A DNA stretch of 14,667 bases from Bacillota bacterium (GTDB lineage Bacteria > Bacillota > Clostridia > Christensenellales > SZUA-584). The stretch's first letter is position 1; every line of letters begins with the position of its first letter. The notes beneath the pieces are model-generated. The model worked only from the letters and a program-made list of their open reading frames with translations. It searched no databases and had not been told where the DNA came from. Both the position numbers and the translations under genes were made by a program. The stretch lies in the NCBI GenBank assembly GCA_023399095.1, contig JAEWQS010000021.1, positions 1 to 14,667 of the forward strand, read 5' to 3'. Shown here one piece after another: positions 13,534 to 14,667 of this stretch.

Positions 13534-14667
13534 AGGCAGATGTGGCTGTTGTCGGGGCAGGCCCGGCGGGGTTGGCTGCCGCCATCGCGGCCAAGGAAAA
13601 CGGCGCGGACAGCGTGGTGGTGATAGAAAGAGAAGCACATCTCGGGGGTATATTGAACCAGTGCATTCATAACGGCTTCGGGCTGCATGTGTTTGGCGAA
13701 GAACTGACAGGCCCCGAATACGCGGCGCGATTTGAGGATAAAGCGGCGGCGCTCGGCATCACATATTTGACCCAAACAATGGTGCTGGAAATCTCACCGT
13801 CACGCGTGCTTACAGTGGTGGGGCCCAAATCGGGGCTTTGCACCATCGAGGCGGGCGCAATCGTGCTTGCGATGGGATGCAGAGAGCGCAGTGCGGGTGC
13901 GCTGCTGCTGCCGGGAGACCGGCCCGCGGGTGTGCTTACAGCGGGCACGGCGCAGCGTTTCGTCAACATAGAAGGGTACATGCCGGGCAAAGAGGTGGTG
14001 ATACTCGGCTCGGGTGACATCGGACTCATCATGGCGCGGCGCATGACGCTAGAGGGTGCGCAAGTCAAAATGGTGCTGGAGCTCATGCCGTATTCGGGCG
14101 GGCTCAAGCGCAACATCGTCCAGTGCCTTGATGATTATGGTATTCCGCTTCGGCTTTCGCATACGGTCACACGTATACACGGCACCAAGCGTGTGGAGGG
14201 CGTCTCCATAGCGGCGGTGGACGAAAAGGGCGTGCCCATAAAGGGCACGGAGGAATACGTGGCATGCGATACATTGCTGCTTTCCGTCGGGCTTATTCCC
14301 GAGAACGAATTATCGCGCTGCATGAATATCAAAATCGATCTCGTCACGGGCGGCCCCGAGGTTGACAGCCATATGCAGACCTCCATACAAGGGGTGTTTG
14401 CATGCGGAAACGCGGTGCAGGTTCACGATCTTGTGGATTTTGTGACGGAGGAGGCCACGCGCGCAGGCACGGCGGCGGCCGGGTATCTGCACGATGATGG
14501 CAAGACCATCGCCTATTGCGCCGCTCAGGTGGGCAATGGCGTTCGGTACGTGGTGCCCCAGCGTCTGCGTCTGGATGGTGACAAGAAGACGCTGTTCTTT
14601 CGCGTCACAGATGTGTTTAGCAACTGCGTCACGGTGGCGCGGTGCGGCGATAAGGTCATCGCGCGTA
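13530..14667 (+). CDS. FAD/NAD(P)-dependent oxidoreductase of the glycerol-3-phosphate operon (3' end beyond window)
   Basis: The open frame runs to the window end without a stop, giving 379 complete codons of a family usually a little over 410 residues, so only the C-terminus is missing. It has two dinucleotide-binding motifs: VAVVGAGPAGLAAA (5-18) for FAD and VVILGSGDIGLIMARR (156-171) for NAD(P). Family signatures include GGILNQCIHNGFGLHVF (39-55) with C45, MGCRERSAGALLLPGDRPAG (115-134) and the second FAD-binding stretch GVFACGNA (288-295). Such proteins are encoded next to GlpA-like dehydrogenases and a small DUF1667 cysteine protein in anaerobic Firmicutes and probably pass electrons from the dehydrogenase flavin onward to an acceptor such as NAD+ (inference). 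AAAGGAGG lies 7 bases before the ATG, and the start overlaps the previous stop (ATGA), so the two are made in step. Confidence 0.9.
   Translation, partial: MKADVAVVGAGPAGLAAAIAAKENGADSVVVIEREAHLGGILNQCIHNGFGLHVFGEELTGPEYAARFEDKAAALGITYLTQTMVLEISPSRVLTVVGPKSGLCTIEAGAIVLAMGCRERSAGALLLPGDRPAGVLTAGTAQRFVNIEGYMPGKEVVILGSGDIGLIMARRMTLEGAQVKMVLELMPYSGGLKRNIVQCLDDYGIPLRLSHTVTRIHGTKRVEGVSIAAVDEKGVPIKGTEEYVACDTLLLSVGLIPENELSRCMNIKIDLVTGGPEVDSHMQTSIQGVFACGNAVQVHDLVDFVTEEATRAGTAAAGYLHDDGKTIAYCAAQVGNGVRYVVPQRLRLDGDKKTLFFRVTDVFSNCVTVARCGDKVIAR

Overview
The window reads as chromosome from a Gram-positive, probably spore-forming member of the Firmicutes (Clostridia-like). The reasons are the dnaX-ybaB-recR-yaaL gene order, strong GGAGG ribosome binding sites, a DUF421/DUF4363 membrane pair of the sort found in endospore formers, and a clostridial type of glycerol-3-phosphate oxidation operon. 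Base composition is mixed: two 60-base lines counted by hand gave about 55% G+C inside obgE and about 37% inside the gene at 9620-10513. Nearly all genes look intact. No rRNA, tRNA, CRISPR array, transposase or phage gene was seen.

Region 1 (1-2932, minus strand) is a DNA replication and repair operon: dnaX, then ybaB/ebfC, recR and yaaL, ending in an intrinsic terminator at the window edge. Its promoter lies at about 2903-2932, and the predicted mRNA starts in a small stem-loop next to the dnaX ribosome binding site. The 470-base gap that follows (2870-3340) holds an imperfect-palindrome element resembling a degenerate MITE/REP repeat and a 28-bp tandem duplication.

Region 2 (3275-5379, plus strand) pairs a RodA/FtsW-type glycan polymerase with a nitroreductase-like flavoprotein built from two fused half-domains. 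Convergent to it is a minus-strand pair, DUF421 (YetF-like) followed by DUF4363, overlapping by 8 bases (5407-6484).

Region 3 (6558-9356, plus strand) is an operon of nth (endonuclease III), obgE (ribosome-assembly GTPase), yhbY (ribosomal RNA-binding protein) and a GNAT acetyltransferase, closed by a strong terminator. The promoter of nth lies in the divergent gap facing DUF421.

Region 4 (9318-11913) holds a monocistronic AT-rich gene of unknown function with its own consensus sigma-A-type promoter and terminator; its protein looks like two PH-like modules. Convergent to it is a 10-TM ArsP_2-type metal or metalloid exporter with its own promoter and a small palindrome in its leader.

Region 5 (11942-14667, plus strand) begins a glycerol-3-phosphate catabolic operon: promoter, a leader with an intrinsic terminator in front of the first gene (a probable attenuator), a GlpA-like FAD dehydrogenase with a [2Fe-2S] BFD-like tail, and a translationally coupled FAD/NAD(P) oxidoreductase that runs off the window.

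Most of the window is ordinary housekeeping sequence. The least explained items are the tandem PH-like protein, the leader attenuator, the palindromic repeat and 28-bp duplication upstream of rodA, and the possible operator in front of the exporter.
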